A DNA stretch of 64,000 nucleotides from Chitinophagales bacterium. Its GTDB lineage: Bacteria; Bacteroidota; Bacteroidia; Chitinophagales; LD1. The translations under genes were made by a program, and so were the position numbers. Below, in pieces: positions 47,158-56,830 of this stretch. Positions within the stretch are counted from its first letter, which is position 1. Every line of letters starts with the position of its first letter. Below the pieces are notes generated by a model that saw nothing but the letters and a program-made list of their open reading frames with translations, ran no database searches and was not told where the DNA came from. The stretch is taken from the NCBI GenBank assembly GCA_026129525.1, contig JAHCHW010000007.1, positions 196,561 through 260,560 on the forward strand, read 5' to 3'.

Positions 47158-47706
47158 TTAGCCTTTTTTCGCTTCGTTAACGAAAATGGAGAAAATAGTA
47201 CTGCCGTAATTTTTGCTTTTCAAAAAATGCGGATGGCTTTCGAAATTATGATTGGGGTTGTGTTCCAAAATAAACCAGCCTTTGCCTTCTACTAAATCAT
47301 TTTCAAAAATTACATCGGGCAGGGTGTTGAGCGTTTCAAGCGGATAAGGCGGGCCTGCAAAAATCAAATCAAATTTTTCAGGGCTTGTTTTAATAAAGTT
47401 GAAAACATCCATCTGCAACACTTTAATGGCGGGCAGTTTAAGTTCAGCAGCGGTTTTTTTAATGAACGAAGCGCACTTCGGGAAAATTTCAACAGTAGTA
47501 ATATCGGTACACCCCCGCGAAGCAAACTCGTAGGCTATACTGCCCGTGCCGCCAAACAGGTCGAGCACTTTTATGTTATCGAAATTGAAACTGTTGTTAA
47601 TGATGTTGAACAATCCTTCTTTGGCAATGTCGGTAGTAGGGCGGGTAGGAATGTTTTTAGGCGGTTCAAAGCGAATGCCCTTCAGTTTGCCTCCAATAAT
47701 TCTCAT
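47158..47706 (-). CDS. rsmD: 16S rRNA (guanine966-N2)-methyltransferase RsmD-like, altered catalytic motif
   Basis: 182 residues of the RsmD group: MRIIGGKLKGIRFEPP start, the AdoMet motif VLDLFGGTGSIAYEFASRG (48-65) and the following TTVEIFPKC. Motif IV, normally (D/N)PPY in this family, reads AGPPY with Gly118 in place of the catalytic Asp, from a GGC codon (GAC in an unaltered version). The rest, with LVEGKGWFILEHN, is intact. RsmD methylates G966 of 16S rRNA. Activity is therefore doubtful. Overlaps the DUF3822 gene by 4 bases. Confidence 0.9.
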   Translation of the reverse strand: MRIIGGKLKGIRFEPPKNIPTRPTTDIAKEGLFNIINNSFNFDNIKVLDLFGGTGSIAYEFASRGCTDITTVEIFPKCASFIKKTAAELKLPAIKVLQMDVFNFIKTSPEKFDLIFAGPPYPLETLNTLPDVIFENDLVEGKGWFILEHNPNHNFESHPHFLKSKNYGSTIFSIFVNEAKKG

Positions 47707-48551
47707 GCGGCAAGTGTATAAAGATTAAAATGCAGGTGAGGAGCATGTTTGCCAAAATGCTTGCTGAACGTAATACTCTCCGGCACTTCGGCAAATTCAA
47801 TGTTTTTAAAATAGCGGTAGCAAATGTCGAACACTTTTGAGTTCTTATCTACTTCGCCCGAAAGCACAAGTGTGGTTGTTTCGCGGTTAATGCCCAATTC
47901 CTCGCAACACAACAACAGAAAGTAGATAAAATCAGTCTCCGTTTTAAACTTGTAGCGGTTCATCATTAATAACGAATTATCATCCTTAAATCTCACTACA
48001 TCAAAATAATGCTGACTCACATTTACAAACAATTTGTCTGCGGTTTGAGGCAGGCAAAGCGGATAGGTTTCTAACAGCGATGAACCTACATGCACAAATG
48101 TTGCTTCCGGAAACAGTTCCTGTAGCGTGTTTTTTAAGTCTTCATCAATAGTAAAAGCAAGGTTAACCGCAGCGCGTGTGCACCATTGCAGTTGCTGATT
48201 AGCATTTTTCATAAACGTTAACTCCATCGGCAAAAGAGAATAAGGAGTGTCAACGCCAATGAGTGCTTGTGCAAACGGTAATTGTAAAATTTCATCCTTA
48301 CCAAAAATTTTTGCCATGCGTTGGCTTAACTCCTTATTGTCGGCAACATGGTGCAGCGTGTATTGCCCGAAAAACAAAATTTGTTGATGAGCATTCGACA
48401 ATACGGCATACCGCAATGATGTATCGCTCACAGAAATTTTCAGCGTAAGCGTAGAAGGTTGAACCGAACTTTCAATTTCTCCGATAGATGTAAACGAATT
48501 TTTGAGTTGTGCCGAAGCCATGCTGCGAAAATACATTATTGGCTCGTGCAT
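47703..48551 (-). CDS. DUF3822 family protein
   Basis: 282 residues (or 272 from an internal ATG at 48521). The ASKHA-like beta/alpha pattern (LTLKISVSDTSLRYAVLSN, LFVNVSQHYFDVVRF, TTLVLSGEVDKNSKVFD) is that of DUF3822, a Bacteroidota family found immediately upstream of rsmD. Biological role not known; the adjacency suggests regulated co-expression with the methyltransferase. Cytoplasmic. The stop overlaps the rsmD start by 4 bases (ATGA-type). Confidence 0.85.
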   Translation of the reverse strand: MHEPIMYFRSMASAQLKNSFTSIGEIESSVQPSTLTLKISVSDTSLRYAVLSNAHQQILFFGQYTLHHVADNKELSQRMAKIFGKDEILQLPFAQALIGVDTPYSLLPMELTFMKNANQQLQWCTRAAVNLAFTIDEDLKNTLQELFPEATFVHVGSSLLETYPLCLPQTADKLFVNVSQHYFDVVRFKDDNSLLMMNRYKFKTETDFIYFLLLCCEELGINRETTTLVLSGEVDKNSKVFDICYRYFKNIEFAEVPESITFSKHFGKHAPHLHFNLYTLAA

Positions 48552-48590
48552 AGCTCCTAAAAATCATTTCCCTTTGGCGATAATTCGGTT

Positions 48591-49037
48591 ATGTTTGAGC
48601 GTATGAGAAAGTTAGAGTCGCGTAATCCGAAGTTTGAGGAATACACACGCTATAAAATAGGCAAGAATAAATTTATAAAGTGGCTGGGCATGGAAATTAC
48701 CAAAATAGAACCCGGCTACATTGAGGCAGAAATGGATTTTAAGGAAATGCACGAACAGCAAAACGGTTGGCTGCACGGAGGAGTTTCATCTGCCATATTA
48801 GATATGGTGGAGGGTTTTGCATCATATAGTTTGGTGGAAGAAGGCAAGCAGGTGTTTACCGTTGAAGCAAAAATTTCTTACTACAATCCGGGTATTGCCA
48901 GTAAGTTTTTTTCGCGCGGCTGGGTTGATAAGCCCGGCAAGCGTTTCCATTTTTGCCAGGGCGAAATTTATTACCTGAACGAACAAGGCGAAGAGGTAAT
49001 TGTTGCAAAAGGAAGTGCAACCATGGCGGTTGTGTAA
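48591..49037 (+). CDS. PaaI-type hotdog thioesterase
   Basis: 148 residues with the hotdog fold: NGWLHGGVSSAILDMVEGFA carries the HGG loop and the Asp/Glu helix, VFTVEAKISYYNPG the central strand. The family hydrolyses acyl-CoA thioesters in the cytosol. The N-terminal 30 residues are charged and extra to the core. Eight bases before the MATE gene, so the two are likely co-transcribed. Divergent from DUF3822 with a 39-base gap, where TAATTCG lies just before the ATG. Confidence 0.87.
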   Translation: MFERMRKLESRNPKFEEYTRYKIGKNKFIKWLGMEITKIEPGYIEAEMDFKEMHEQQNGWLHGGVSSAILDMVEGFASYSLVEEGKQVFTVEAKISYYNPGIASKFFSRGWVDKPGKRFHFCQGEIYYLNEQGEEVIVAKGSATMAVV

Positions 49038-49045
49038 AACAAATC

Positions 49046-50386
49046 ATGGCACAGTTACAGGCTACATACAAAGAAATTTTTCGCATTGCTACTCCGCTTA
49101 TACTCGGCAACGTAGCTTGGACATTCAATGGTGTGTTCGATACCATTTTTGTAGGCAACCTCGGTAAAGTTGAATTAGATGCCATTGGCTTTGCAGGCGT
49201 GTTTTACTCGGTGTTGTTTATGATGGGTTTCAGTTTTACCCGCGGCACACAGCTGCTTATTGCCCGCAGAATGGGAGAGGGGAACAAAAAAGAAGTAGGT
49301 AATATTTTCGATAACACGGTGCTCACGCTGTTGGCGGTATCTGCCTTGTTGTTTGTGCTTATAAAGGTGTATTCGCACAACATTCTCACATTTATGTTGC
49401 ACAATGCCGACATTATTTCTGCCTGCGATGAATTTCTGAATTATCGCATGTGGGGCTTAGTGCCAAGCTACCTGAGTTTCATTTTCATCGCTTTCTATTC
49501 CGGCATAGGGAAAACACAAGTGCTTTCAGTTTCCATAGTTATAATGACTTTCCTGAACATTTTTTTGAATTACGGATTGGTGTACGGGAAATTCGGAATG
49601 CCCGAAATGGGCATTGGCGGCTCGGGCATGGCAACCAGCATATCCGAAACCATTGCTATTGGTGTAATGTTTTTAGGAACGCTGTATAAAAACCGCAGAC
49701 AAGAATTTCACCTGTTTGGTTTCTTGAAGTTTGATGGTGTACTGCTGCGGCAAATGGTAAAAATTTCTTTTCCGCTTATGTTGCAGGCATTGGTGGCGGT
49801 AGGCGGATGGCTGGTATTTTTTGCCCGCATTGAAACTACCTTGGGAAAAGATGCACTGGCGGTTTCATCCATCTATCGTCAGTTGATTTTGTTTTTCACC
49901 ATTCCTACATGGTCGCTTGGTTCAACTGCCAACACCATTATAAGTAATCTGGTTGGTCAGCGCAACATAGGCGATATAAAAACTGCCATACGCAGAATAA
50001 GTTTTGTAAGCCTCGGCTTTGCTTGTGTATCGAGCTTGCTCATTTTTCTGTTTCCCGATTTTTGCATCGGCATTTTCATTAACCGGTTTGATAGTGTTTC
50101 GCTGTTGCCGATGGCAAAAGAATCGTTGCCGGTCATATTCGTCATTTTCATTCTCATGAGTTTCAGCAATATTGTTTTTAACGGTGTAATAAGCGTGGGC
50201 GATATTTTTATTGCGTTGGGTATTGAAGTGGTAGTAGTGATTCTTTACATCGGCTACTTTATGATTTTGCTAAGCCAACCTTGGGCAAACGTTTGGTGGG
50301 TATGGACAGCTGAATGGGTGTATTGGGTGGCAATGTTTACCGGCTCTATTATGTTTTTGCGCTACCGGCATCTCGAAATTGTATAG
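49046..50386 (+). CDS. MATE-family efflux transporter
   Basis: 446 residues from the ATG at 49046 (MAQLQATYKEIFRIATPLIL), which matches the family's N-terminus; an in-frame upstream ATG at 48953 would overlap the thioesterase gene and add 31 basic residues. Twelve transmembrane helices in two MatE repeats are apparent (LILGNVAWTFNGVFDTIFVGN in the first, SFPLMLQALVAVGGWLVFFA at the start of the second). It exports organic cations or drugs in exchange for Na+ or H+; the substrate is unknown. Confidence 0.9.
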   Translation: MAQLQATYKEIFRIATPLILGNVAWTFNGVFDTIFVGNLGKVELDAIGFAGVFYSVLFMMGFSFTRGTQLLIARRMGEGNKKEVGNIFDNTVLTLLAVSALLFVLIKVYSHNILTFMLHNADIISACDEFLNYRMWGLVPSYLSFIFIAFYSGIGKTQVLSVSIVIMTFLNIFLNYGLVYGKFGMPEMGIGGSGMATSISETIAIGVMFLGTLYKNRRQEFHLFGFLKFDGVLLRQMVKISFPLMLQALVAVGGWLVFFARIETTLGKDALAVSSIYRQLILFFTIPTWSLGSTANTIISNLVGQRNIGDIKTAIRRISFVSLGFACVSSLLIFLFPDFCIGIFINRFDSVSLLPMAKESLPVIFVIFILMSFSNIVFNGVISVGDIFIALGIEVVVVILYIGYFMILLSQPWANVWWVWTAEWVYWVAMFTGSIMFLRYRHLEIV

Positions 50387-50436
50387 CGTTACTTTGGGCA
50401 TTGTTTATTTGTTAACCATAAACATTCCCGATTAGC

Positions 50437-50444
50437 TACTTTTG
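50437..50444 (+). promoter_or_regulatory. Perfect -7 box TACTTTTG directly before the FtsE-like start
   Basis: TACTTTTG ends 5 bases before the ATG at 50450. A TTTG lies 25 bases upstream (50408-50411). If used, the transcript would start at or next to the ATG, that is, leaderless. Confidence 0.4.
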
Positions 50445-50449
50445 AAATT

Positions 50450-51145
50450 ATGGAGGAAGAAAAAGTAATCAGCTATTCGCACGTAAATATTTATCAAAGC
50501 GATGCCTTGGTGTTGAGTGATGTTACTATTGATGTAAACCTTGGCGAGTTTATTTACCTGATAGGCAAAACGGGAACCGGCAAAAGCAGTTTTTTAAAAA
50601 CGCTGTATGGCGAGTTGCCCGTTAAGGAAGGAGAAGCCTCTGCTTGCGGCTATAATTTGGTTAAGCTCAAAAAATCGGAAGTGCCGCATTTACGCAGAAA
50701 AATAGGTATTGTGTTTCAGGATTTTCAGTTGCTGAACGACCGCAATGTGTACGAAAATCTCGACTTTGTTTTGCGTGCAACCGGTTGGAGTGTAAAGGAA
50801 AAACGCAACGAGCGAATTGATGAAGTACTTACCGAACTCAGCTTGCTGCATTTAAGCACTAAAATGCCTTACCAAATTTCTGGGGGGGAGCAGCAGCGGG
50901 TGGTAATTGCGCGCGCATTGCTCAACAATCCTCCGCTTATTATTGCCGATGAGCCTACCGGAAATCTTGACCCCGAAACATCGGATGAAATACTGAAACT
51001 GCTTATTAAAATTAACCGCGAGCACAACACGGCTATACTCATGAGCACCCACAACTACGGGCTAATTGAAAAATATCCGAGTAAGATTTACGCGGTAAGC
51101 AACAACTCCATTACTCCCGAAAAGGGAATTTATGTGCGGACTTAA
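50450..51145 (+). CDS. ftsE: FtsE-type ABC ATPase
   Basis: 231 residues. Walker [10 protein letters not shown] (39-47), Q-loop VFQDFQLL, signature ISGGEQQRV, Walker [11 protein letters not shown]-loop STHNYG. Close to FtsE in length and in [18 protein letters not shown]; LolD-like is the alternative. FtsE pairs with FtsX at the septum to control wall hydrolases. No ftsX is adjacent, so the symbol is a best guess. Cytosolic face of the inner membrane. Confidence 0.8.
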   Translation: MEEEKVISYSHVNIYQSDALVLSDVTIDVNLGEFIYLIGKTGTGKSSFLKTLYGELPVKEGEASACGYNLVKLKKSEVPHLRRKIGIVFQDFQLLNDRNVYENLDFVLRATGWSVKEKRNERIDEVLTELSLLHLSTKMPYQISGGEQQRVVIARALLNNPPLIIADEPTGNLDPETSDEILKLLIKINREHNTAILMSTHNYGLIEKYPSKIYAVSNNSITPEKGIYVRT

Positions 51146-51151
51146 GACAGT

Positions 51152-51673
51152 TTACAAGCCAAACTCACCGTAAATCTGCTCAACCCATTTTTGAATACGC
51201 GGCTCGGTTAGGTCATCCTGATTATCTACATCTAAGGCTAAGCCTATAAACTTATCGCCACGCTGTGCTTTCGAAAAATCGTGCTCGTAACCTTCTACGC
51301 TCCAGAAACCAACAAGCGTTCCTTTGTTCTTTTCTACTATTTCTCCGAACACTTGTAGGGCATCGCAGAAATACGAAGCGTAACCATACTGGTCGCCTAA
51401 GCCGAAGAATGCAACTTTCTTTCCGCTAAAGTCAATCTGCTCCATTTCTTTAATAAACTCTTCCCAGTCGCCTTGCAATTCGCCATCGTACCAGGTGGGC
51501 ATACCAAGCACAAGCAGGTTGTACTTTGCCATGTCATCGCTCTTCTTCTTGTAAATTTCGTGCATCTCCACACTGCCGGCTCCAAGTTTACCTTCGAGCA
51601 GTTCTTTAATTCGTTTCGCTGTTCGTTCGGTGTTTCCGGTATCGGTACCGTAAAATAATCCTATTTGCGCCAT
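51152..51673 (-). CDS. fldA: Flavodoxin (long-chain type)
   Basis: 173 residues. The FMN phosphate loop GTDTGNTE (9-16), PTWYDGELQGDWEEF with the stacking Trp, and GLGDQYGYASYFCDAL with the Tyr on the other flavin face are typical of long-chain flavodoxins. Low-potential one-electron carrier, e.g. for radical enzymes or in iron limitation. Cytosolic. Stops 2 bases from the FtsE gene (convergent) and sits right after the CtpA gene ends. Confidence 0.95.
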   Translation of the reverse strand: MAQIGLFYGTDTGNTERTAKRIKELLEGKLGAGSVEMHEIYKKKSDDMAKYNLLVLGMPTWYDGELQGDWEEFIKEMEQIDFSGKKVAFFGLGDQYGYASYFCDALQVFGEIVEKNKGTLVGFWSVEGYEHDFSKAQRGDKFIGLALDVDNQDDLTEPRIQKWVEQIYGEFGL

Positions 51674-51674
51674 A

Positions 51675-53432
51675 TTACTTTGATGTAACTTTTACTTTTT
51701 TATTGTTAGTGTTTGTTTTGCCTTTGGTAGGCTTTACGGGTTCTTCTTTTTTCTTCAAAACTTCAAATTCGGTTTCGGTAGTAATTACTTTTAATGCTTT
51801 GGCAAACACATCGTTAATGGTTGAGTTGGTAACACGGTACCACATCCCGGTATCAAACAAATTTCTGCCTATGGTAGCTTTTAATCTTGCTTTAATAAGT
51901 GTTTCCGATTTGGCAAAGTCGGTAGTAAAATGTTGTGTTGAGTCGTTTGCAGCAAACTCAAAATACTGTGAGTAGTAGTGTGCCGATGTTCCTTGCTTTA
52001 AAAAAATGGCACTGTCGCGCACTGCTGCGGCAAAGTATTCCGCCAACAGATTGGTATCAACAATAAATTCATTGAAAAATTTATCGGCATCGGTGTAAAC
52101 GGCATTCAGTGTTGCACGGTTTTTATCTACATATTCTAAACAGAATTTATTTTCTACCCCTTTGCGGATTAGTTGGTTGTAAAGTGGAGAAATTCCGCTG
52201 GTATCTACTTTTACAAAATAGTCTGGCATTACCCCGCCACCGCCATACACTTTACGTCCGTTTTTAGTTTTATACATCAGCGAATCGGCAAACTTAAATG
52301 TGTCTGTACCGAACAACTCGCCCGATTCTACGCGTTCTTTGTAGTCATCGCGGTACTCCTTATTGCCGTTGCCGTAAGGTTTTTGAATGCAGCGACCGCT
52401 TGGCGTGTAATAATGTGCTGTGGTAAGTTTTAGTTGCGAGCCATCGGTAAGTGTAAATGGTTTTTGCACCAAGCCTTTTCCGAAAGTTCTTCTTCCAACC
52501 AGCAAGCCTCTGTCGTTATCCTGCAAGCATCCCGAAAGAATTTCGGCAGCCGATGCCGAGCCTTCATCAATCATTACCACAACTTTACCTTCTTTAAACA
52601 CCCCTCGGTTGTTGGAAAAATACGGTTGATACGGGGCGTGTAAGCCTTGTGTGTAAACTATCAGTTCATTATCGCCCAAAAACTGATTGCACAAATCAAC
52701 CGAAGTGTACAAATAGCCGCCAACGTTACCTTGTAAATCGAGAATCAAATCTTTCATGCCTTGTGCGCGCAGTTTGTCGAGCGCTTGCCCGAACTCGCTC
52801 ATGGTAGTGGCTGAAAAGCGTTCCAAGCGAATGTACCCTACATTTGGTGCTGCCATATACGAAGCGGTAATACTGTAAATGGGAATTTTATCGCGCACAA
52901 TCGTAAAGTCAATTAACCCGCGCTCGTTGCCGCGCTGCACGCTCACTTTTACTTTGGTGCCTTTGTTGCCGCGCAGTTTTTTAATAACCGAGTTGTTGTC
53001 AATTTTTATTCCGGCAATGGTGGTATCGTTTACCAAAATTATTTTGTCGCCCGCCCGCAAGCCTACTTTTTCCGATGGTCCGCCCGGTATTACTTCCAGC
53101 ACCATTACGGTATCTTTCAGAATCTGAAATGTAATACCTATCCCTTCAAAGTTACCAACCAGTCCTTCCTCGCTGCGTTTAACATCGCTTGCCCTTACAT
53201 ACGAGGAGTGCGGGTCGAGGTCTTCCAGCACTTTGGCTATGGCATCCTCTATTAGTCGTTCTTCGTTAACGGTATCGGTATAATAATTACGGATAAGTGT
53301 GAATACCTCATTAAATTTTTCAACCTGATCGTATTTCTTTTTCGGCTCTTGCAGCGTAGCCTGCGCGTTAACAGCACATGCAGCAGCAATAAAAACGCCC
53401 AGTGTTAGTATTCCTTTAAGTAGTTGTTTCAT
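51675..53432 (-). CDS. C-terminal processing peptidase (S41, CtpA-type)
   Basis: 585 residues. Signal peptide (to about 24), N-terminal helical part, PDZ domain (about 95-170, GIGITFQIL ... GPSEKVGLRAGDKI), and the S41 fold with DEGSASAAEI (catalytic Ser292) and RRTFGKGLVQ (Lys319) forming the Ser-Lys dyad. A long C-terminal extension of about 200 residues ends in a Lys-rich tail (KPTKGKTNTNNKKVKV). Periplasmic processing of proteins at their C-termini. One base separates its stop from the flavodoxin start: same transcript possible. Confidence 0.93.
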   Translation of the reverse strand: MKQLLKGILTLGVFIAAACAVNAQATLQEPKKKYDQVEKFNEVFTLIRNYYTDTVNEERLIEDAIAKVLEDLDPHSSYVRASDVKRSEEGLVGNFEGIGITFQILKDTVMVLEVIPGGPSEKVGLRAGDKIILVNDTTIAGIKIDNNSVIKKLRGNKGTKVKVSVQRGNERGLIDFTIVRDKIPIYSITASYMAAPNVGYIRLERFSATTMSEFGQALDKLRAQGMKDLILDLQGNVGGYLYTSVDLCNQFLGDNELIVYTQGLHAPYQPYFSNNRGVFKEGKVVVMIDEGSASAAEILSGCLQDNDRGLLVGRRTFGKGLVQKPFTLTDGSQLKLTTAHYYTPSGRCIQKPYGNGNKEYRDDYKERVESGELFGTDTFKFADSLMYKTKNGRKVYGGGGVMPDYFVKVDTSGISPLYNQLIRKGVENKFCLEYVDKNRATLNAVYTDADKFFNEFIVDTNLLAEYFAAAVRDSAIFLKQGTSAHYYSQYFEFAANDSTQHFTTDFAKSETLIKARLKATIGRNLFDTGMWYRVTNSTINDVFAKALKVITTETEFEVLKKKEEPVKPTKGKTNTNNKKVKVTSK

Positions 53433-53565
53433 GCAATTTTTTTGCCTGCCCTTTTAAAAGGGCGGAGCGAAAATAACAAAATGAAAAAGTTGGTAAGGAT
53501 GCGGTTAACAGCACTTACCAACTTTTAAAGCCGGTTGACTTTCTTTTAAAAGTTGCAACGAAATT

Positions 53566-54846
53566 TTAATGAAACTGCTCTGCCTCCGTAGAACCTGCCA
53601 GTGCAGTTGTTGAACTTTGCCCTTGCTGAACAACGTTCTGCACAGCATCAAAGTAACCGGTGCCAACAAATGCCTGGTGCTTGATGGCTTTAAAGCCGTC
53701 TTTTTCCATAGCAAACTCGCGTTGCTGCATTTGGCTAAAGCCTGCCATGCCGCGTTCCACATAGTTCTTCGAAAGTTCAAACATAGAAGAGTTCAACGCG
53801 TGGAAACCGGCCAGTGTTATAAACTGGAACTTGTAACCCATGGCAGCAATGTCTTCGCGGAAAGTGAGCATTTGTTTTTCGTCCATAAACTTAGCCCAGT
53901 TAAAAGAAGGCGAGCAGTTGTATGCCAGCATTTTTCCGGGATACTTTGCATGAATGCCCTGAGCAAATTCACGAGCTAATCCTAAATCCGGATTTCCTGT
54001 TTCCATCCAAATTAAATCGGCATACGGAGCGTACGAAAGACCGCGGTCAATACCTTGCTCTAAGCCGTTCTTTACATAGAAGTAACCTTCGGGAGCGCGC
54101 TTGCCGGTTAAGAATTTTGAGTCGCGTGGGTCAATGTCGGAAGTTATCAGGTTTGCCGCTTCGGCATCGGTACGGGCAATAACCAAAGTGGGCACATTGC
54201 AAACATCAGCCGCTAAACGGGCAGCTACTAATTTGTTGATAGCTTCTTGTGTAGGAACAAGCACTTTTCCGCCTAAGTGACCACATTTTTTAGCTGAAGC
54301 CAGTTGGTCTTCCCAATGCACACCGGCTGCACCTGCTTCAATCATTCCTTTCATTAGTTCAAAAGCGTTCAGGTTACCGCCAAAACCGGCTTCGGCATCG
54401 GCAACAATGGGTACCATCCAGTCGCGTTGCGGCTCGCCTTCCATGTATTCAATCTGGTCTCTGCGCATTAAAGCATTGTTAATACGCTTAACCACCGCAG
54501 GTACCGAGTTGGCAGGATATAAAGATTGGTCAGGATACATTTCGCTGCCCAGGTTGGCATCAGCCGCTACCTGCCACCCCGAAAGGTAAATCGCTTTCAT
54601 GCCTGCTGCCACTTCCTGCACCGCCTGGTTGCCGGTAAGTGCACCCAAGCCTGCCACCCAGCTATCGGTATGCAAGCGGTTCCAAAGTTTTTCGGCACCG
54701 TTGCGTGCAAGCGAGTACTCAATTTGAACTGAACCTGAAATGTTAATCACTTCCTCGGCTGAGTACGGACGTGTAACATTTTTCCAACGCGGGTTGGTTT
54801 CCCATTCTTTTTTTAGCGCAAGCGCTCTTTCTAATTTTGTTGCCAT
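53566..54846 (-). CDS. aceA: Isocitrate lyase
   Basis: 426 residues, normal for bacterial enzymes. The catalytic loop KKCGH (186-190) with Cys188, the metal-site [10 protein letters not shown], and [11 protein letters not shown] are all present. Splits isocitrate to glyoxylate and succinate, the first step of the glyoxylate shunt. Cytoplasmic. Expected to be co-regulated with aceB, which lies upstream on the same strand with a 353-base spacer carrying a tandem array. It supports growth on acetate or fatty acids. Confidence 0.97.
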   Translation of the reverse strand: MATKLERALALKKEWETNPRWKNVTRPYSAEEVINISGSVQIEYSLARNGAEKLWNRLHTDSWVAGLGALTGNQAVQEVAAGMKAIYLSGWQVAADANLGSEMYPDQSLYPANSVPAVVKRINNALMRRDQIEYMEGEPQRDWMVPIVADAEAGFGGNLNAFELMKGMIEAGAAGVHWEDQLASAKKCGHLGGKVLVPTQEAINKLVAARLAADVCNVPTLVIARTDAEAANLITSDIDPRDSKFLTGKRAPEGYFYVKNGLEQGIDRGLSYAPYADLIWMETGNPDLGLAREFAQGIHAKYPGKMLAYNCSPSFNWAKFMDEKQMLTFREDIAAMGYKFQFITLAGFHALNSSMFELSKNYVERGMAGFSQMQQREFAMEKDGFKAIKHQAFVGTGYFDAVQNVVQQGQSSTTALAGSTEAEQFH

Positions 54847-55199
54847 TTTAAATAGTAGTTAGTAAATAGTATTTAGTAGTTAGAAAATACAGTTGTTTCT
54901 GTTTTTATTCTCATTTCGCCAGTTTTGAACTTTTTTGAGCATTTTTTGATTTGCATCAGCGGCTAAATCGCTTGTTTCATTGAATGAACAGCTTGTATCA
55001 GCGGTTAAATCGGTTGTTTTATTGAATGAACAGCTTGTATCAACGGTTAATACGGTTGTTTTATCGGCTGAACAGCTTGCATCAACGGTTAATACGGTTG
55101 TTTTATCTGCTGAATGCTGTGTTTTAATATTTGCAGCAAACGTTTAGTTTAACGGCAAAAGTCCAAACAATAATAAATAAAGAACGAACCTATCTTTTC
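54847..55199. repeat. aceB-aceA spacer with 42-bp tandem array
   Basis: Array 54953-55114: full 42-bp units at 54989-55030, 55031-55072 and 55073-55114, with a 36-bp partial first unit. Units share CAGCTTGTATCAACGGTTAA and differ by a few bases. One plus-strand frame stays open across the array (QLVSTVNTVVLSAE repeats) but has no start codon. Near 54849-54886 there are short TAGTAGTTAG direct repeats before aceA. No gene. Confidence 0.85.
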
Positions 55200-56795
55200 T
55201 TAATCAATTTCCTCGTAAGCAGGCAAGGTCAAAAACTCCTTGTAATCGCCCTGTTGCACTAATTCATCAAATATTTCAATGGCGCGTTTCATGGTCGGCT
55301 TGCCGAATGCTTCTTCGCCAACGTATGCCTTTATATTCTCTAATTCTGAAGGAAGAATTTGTTTGAACAGTTCGTAGGTAACTGTTCTGCCATCATCTAA
55401 CTTACTGCCGTTTTTAATCCATTGCCACACCTGTGTGCGCGATATTTCGGCTGTGGCGGCATCTTCCATTAAGTTGTGAATGGCCGCAGCGCCTACCCCG
55501 CGTAACCAACTTTCAATGTAAAGAATTCCTACGTTAATATTCATCCGTAAACCGGCTTCGGTAATGGTTCCTTCGCAGGGGGTAAGCAAATCTTTTTGCG
55601 TATAAACTTCGCCTTCGCGGGTAATGTGGTAGTTGTTTGGTGTTTTCATATACTCGTTGAAAACATCCATAGCCACGCCCACCAAGCCGGGGTGCGCTAT
55701 CCAGGTGCCATCGTGCCCGTTAGTGGCTTCGCGGATTTTATCCTGCTTTACTTTATCAATAGCCGCATTGTTAGCTGCCTCGTTGTTTTTAATAGGAATA
55801 AAAGCGCTCATACCGCCCATAGCATGCACCCTGCGCTTGTGGCAGGTTTGAATAACCAATTTTGAATAAGCTGCCATAAAAGGAACTGCCATGGTTACCT
55901 GTCCGCGGTCGGGCAAAACGTATCCTTCTACGTTGCGGAGTTTTTTAATGTAGGAGAAAATATAGTCCCAACGTCCGCAGTTTAACCCTGCCATGTGCTC
56001 GCGCAGTTCGTAAATAATTTCGTGCAGTTCGAAGGTGGCGGTAATGGTTTCAATAAGCACCGTTGCCTTAATAGTGCCCTGCGGAATACCCAGTTCATTT
56101 TGAGCCAGCACAAACACATCGTTCCACAAACGGGCTTCAAGATGCGACTCCATTTTAGGAAGATAAAAGTATGGTCCTGTGCCGTTTACAATAAGTTGCT
56201 TTACGTTATGGAAGAAGAATAATCCGAAGTCGAAAAGTGAGCCGCTCATTACCTCGCCATCCACTTTTACATGCTTTTCGGGCAGGTGCCAGCCCCGCGG
56301 GCGAACCATCAGCACAGCCGTTTTTTCGTTTAGCTTATACTCCTTTCCTGCTTCGTTTTTAAACGAAATGGTTTTGCGGATGGCATCGCGCAGGTTTATT
56401 TGACCTTCAATATTGTTATTCCAGAATGGTGAGTTGGAGTCCTCAAAATCTGCCATAAAAACCTTAGCGCCTGAATTGAGCGCATTGATTATCATTTTCC
56501 GGTCAACGGGTCCGGTAATTTCTACTCTTCTGTCCTGAATATCGGCAGGTATGGGAGCCGCTACCCAATCGCCTTCGCGAATTGCTTTGGTTTCGGGCAG
56601 AAAATCGGGAAGTTTTCCGGCATCAATCTGCTTTTGGCGCTCTACACGGGCTGCCAGCAGTTCCAATCTTCTTTTATTAAAAGTGCGCTGAAGTTTTACA
56701 ACAAATTCGAGCGCTTCGGGGGTGAGAATTTGGGCAAATTGTTCCGATACGGGGGCTAAAATTTCTAATCCGTGTATGTGGTTTGCAACAGCCAT
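55200..56795 (-). CDS. aceB: Malate synthase A
   Basis: 531 residues, MSA type. MADFEDSNSPFWNN, TVLIETITATFEL (catalytic Glu region), GLNCGRWDYIFSYIKK with the conserved Arg, and EDAATAEISRTQVWQWI at the C-terminus are family signatures. Condenses glyoxylate with acetyl-CoA to malate. Cytoplasmic. Upstream of aceA in the same orientation. A perfect palindrome 18-35 bases upstream of the start may be an operator. Confidence 0.97.
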   Translation of the reverse strand: MAVANHIHGLEILAPVSEQFAQILTPEALEFVVKLQRTFNKRRLELLAARVERQKQIDAGKLPDFLPETKAIREGDWVAAPIPADIQDRRVEITGPVDRKMIINALNSGAKVFMADFEDSNSPFWNNNIEGQINLRDAIRKTISFKNEAGKEYKLNEKTAVLMVRPRGWHLPEKHVKVDGEVMSGSLFDFGLFFFHNVKQLIVNGTGPYFYLPKMESHLEARLWNDVFVLAQNELGIPQGTIKATVLIETITATFELHEIIYELREHMAGLNCGRWDYIFSYIKKLRNVEGYVLPDRGQVTMAVPFMAAYSKLVIQTCHKRRVHAMGGMSAFIPIKNNEAANNAAIDKVKQDKIREATNGHDGTWIAHPGLVGVAMDVFNEYMKTPNNYHITREGEVYTQKDLLTPCEGTITEAGLRMNINVGILYIESWLRGVGAAAIHNLMEDAATAEISRTQVWQWIKNGSKLDDGRTVTYELFKQILPSELENIKAYVGEEAFGKPTMKRAIEIFDELVQQGDYKEFLTLPAYEEID

Positions 56796-56812
56796 TTAGT
56801 AGTGTTTTGTTT

Positions 56813-56830
56813 GTCTGACCAAGGTCAGAC
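56813..56830. promoter_or_regulatory. Perfect 8+8 palindrome upstream of aceB (candidate operator)
   Basis: GTCTGACC-AA-GGTCAGAC is a perfect inverted repeat with a 2-base spacer, beginning 18 bases before the aceB ATG on the minus strand. Size and position suit a dimeric repressor site of TetR/GntR type, for instance a fatty-acid-responsive regulator; the regulator is not identified. Confidence 0.5.

Noticed and set aside
53505..53780. Minus-strand frame overlapping the aceA 3' end
   Set aside because: Shadow of the isocitrate lyase frame.
54953..55140. Coding gene in the aceB-aceA array (QLVSTVNTVVLSAE repeats)
   Set aside because: The frame has an in-frame stop just upstream and no start codon.
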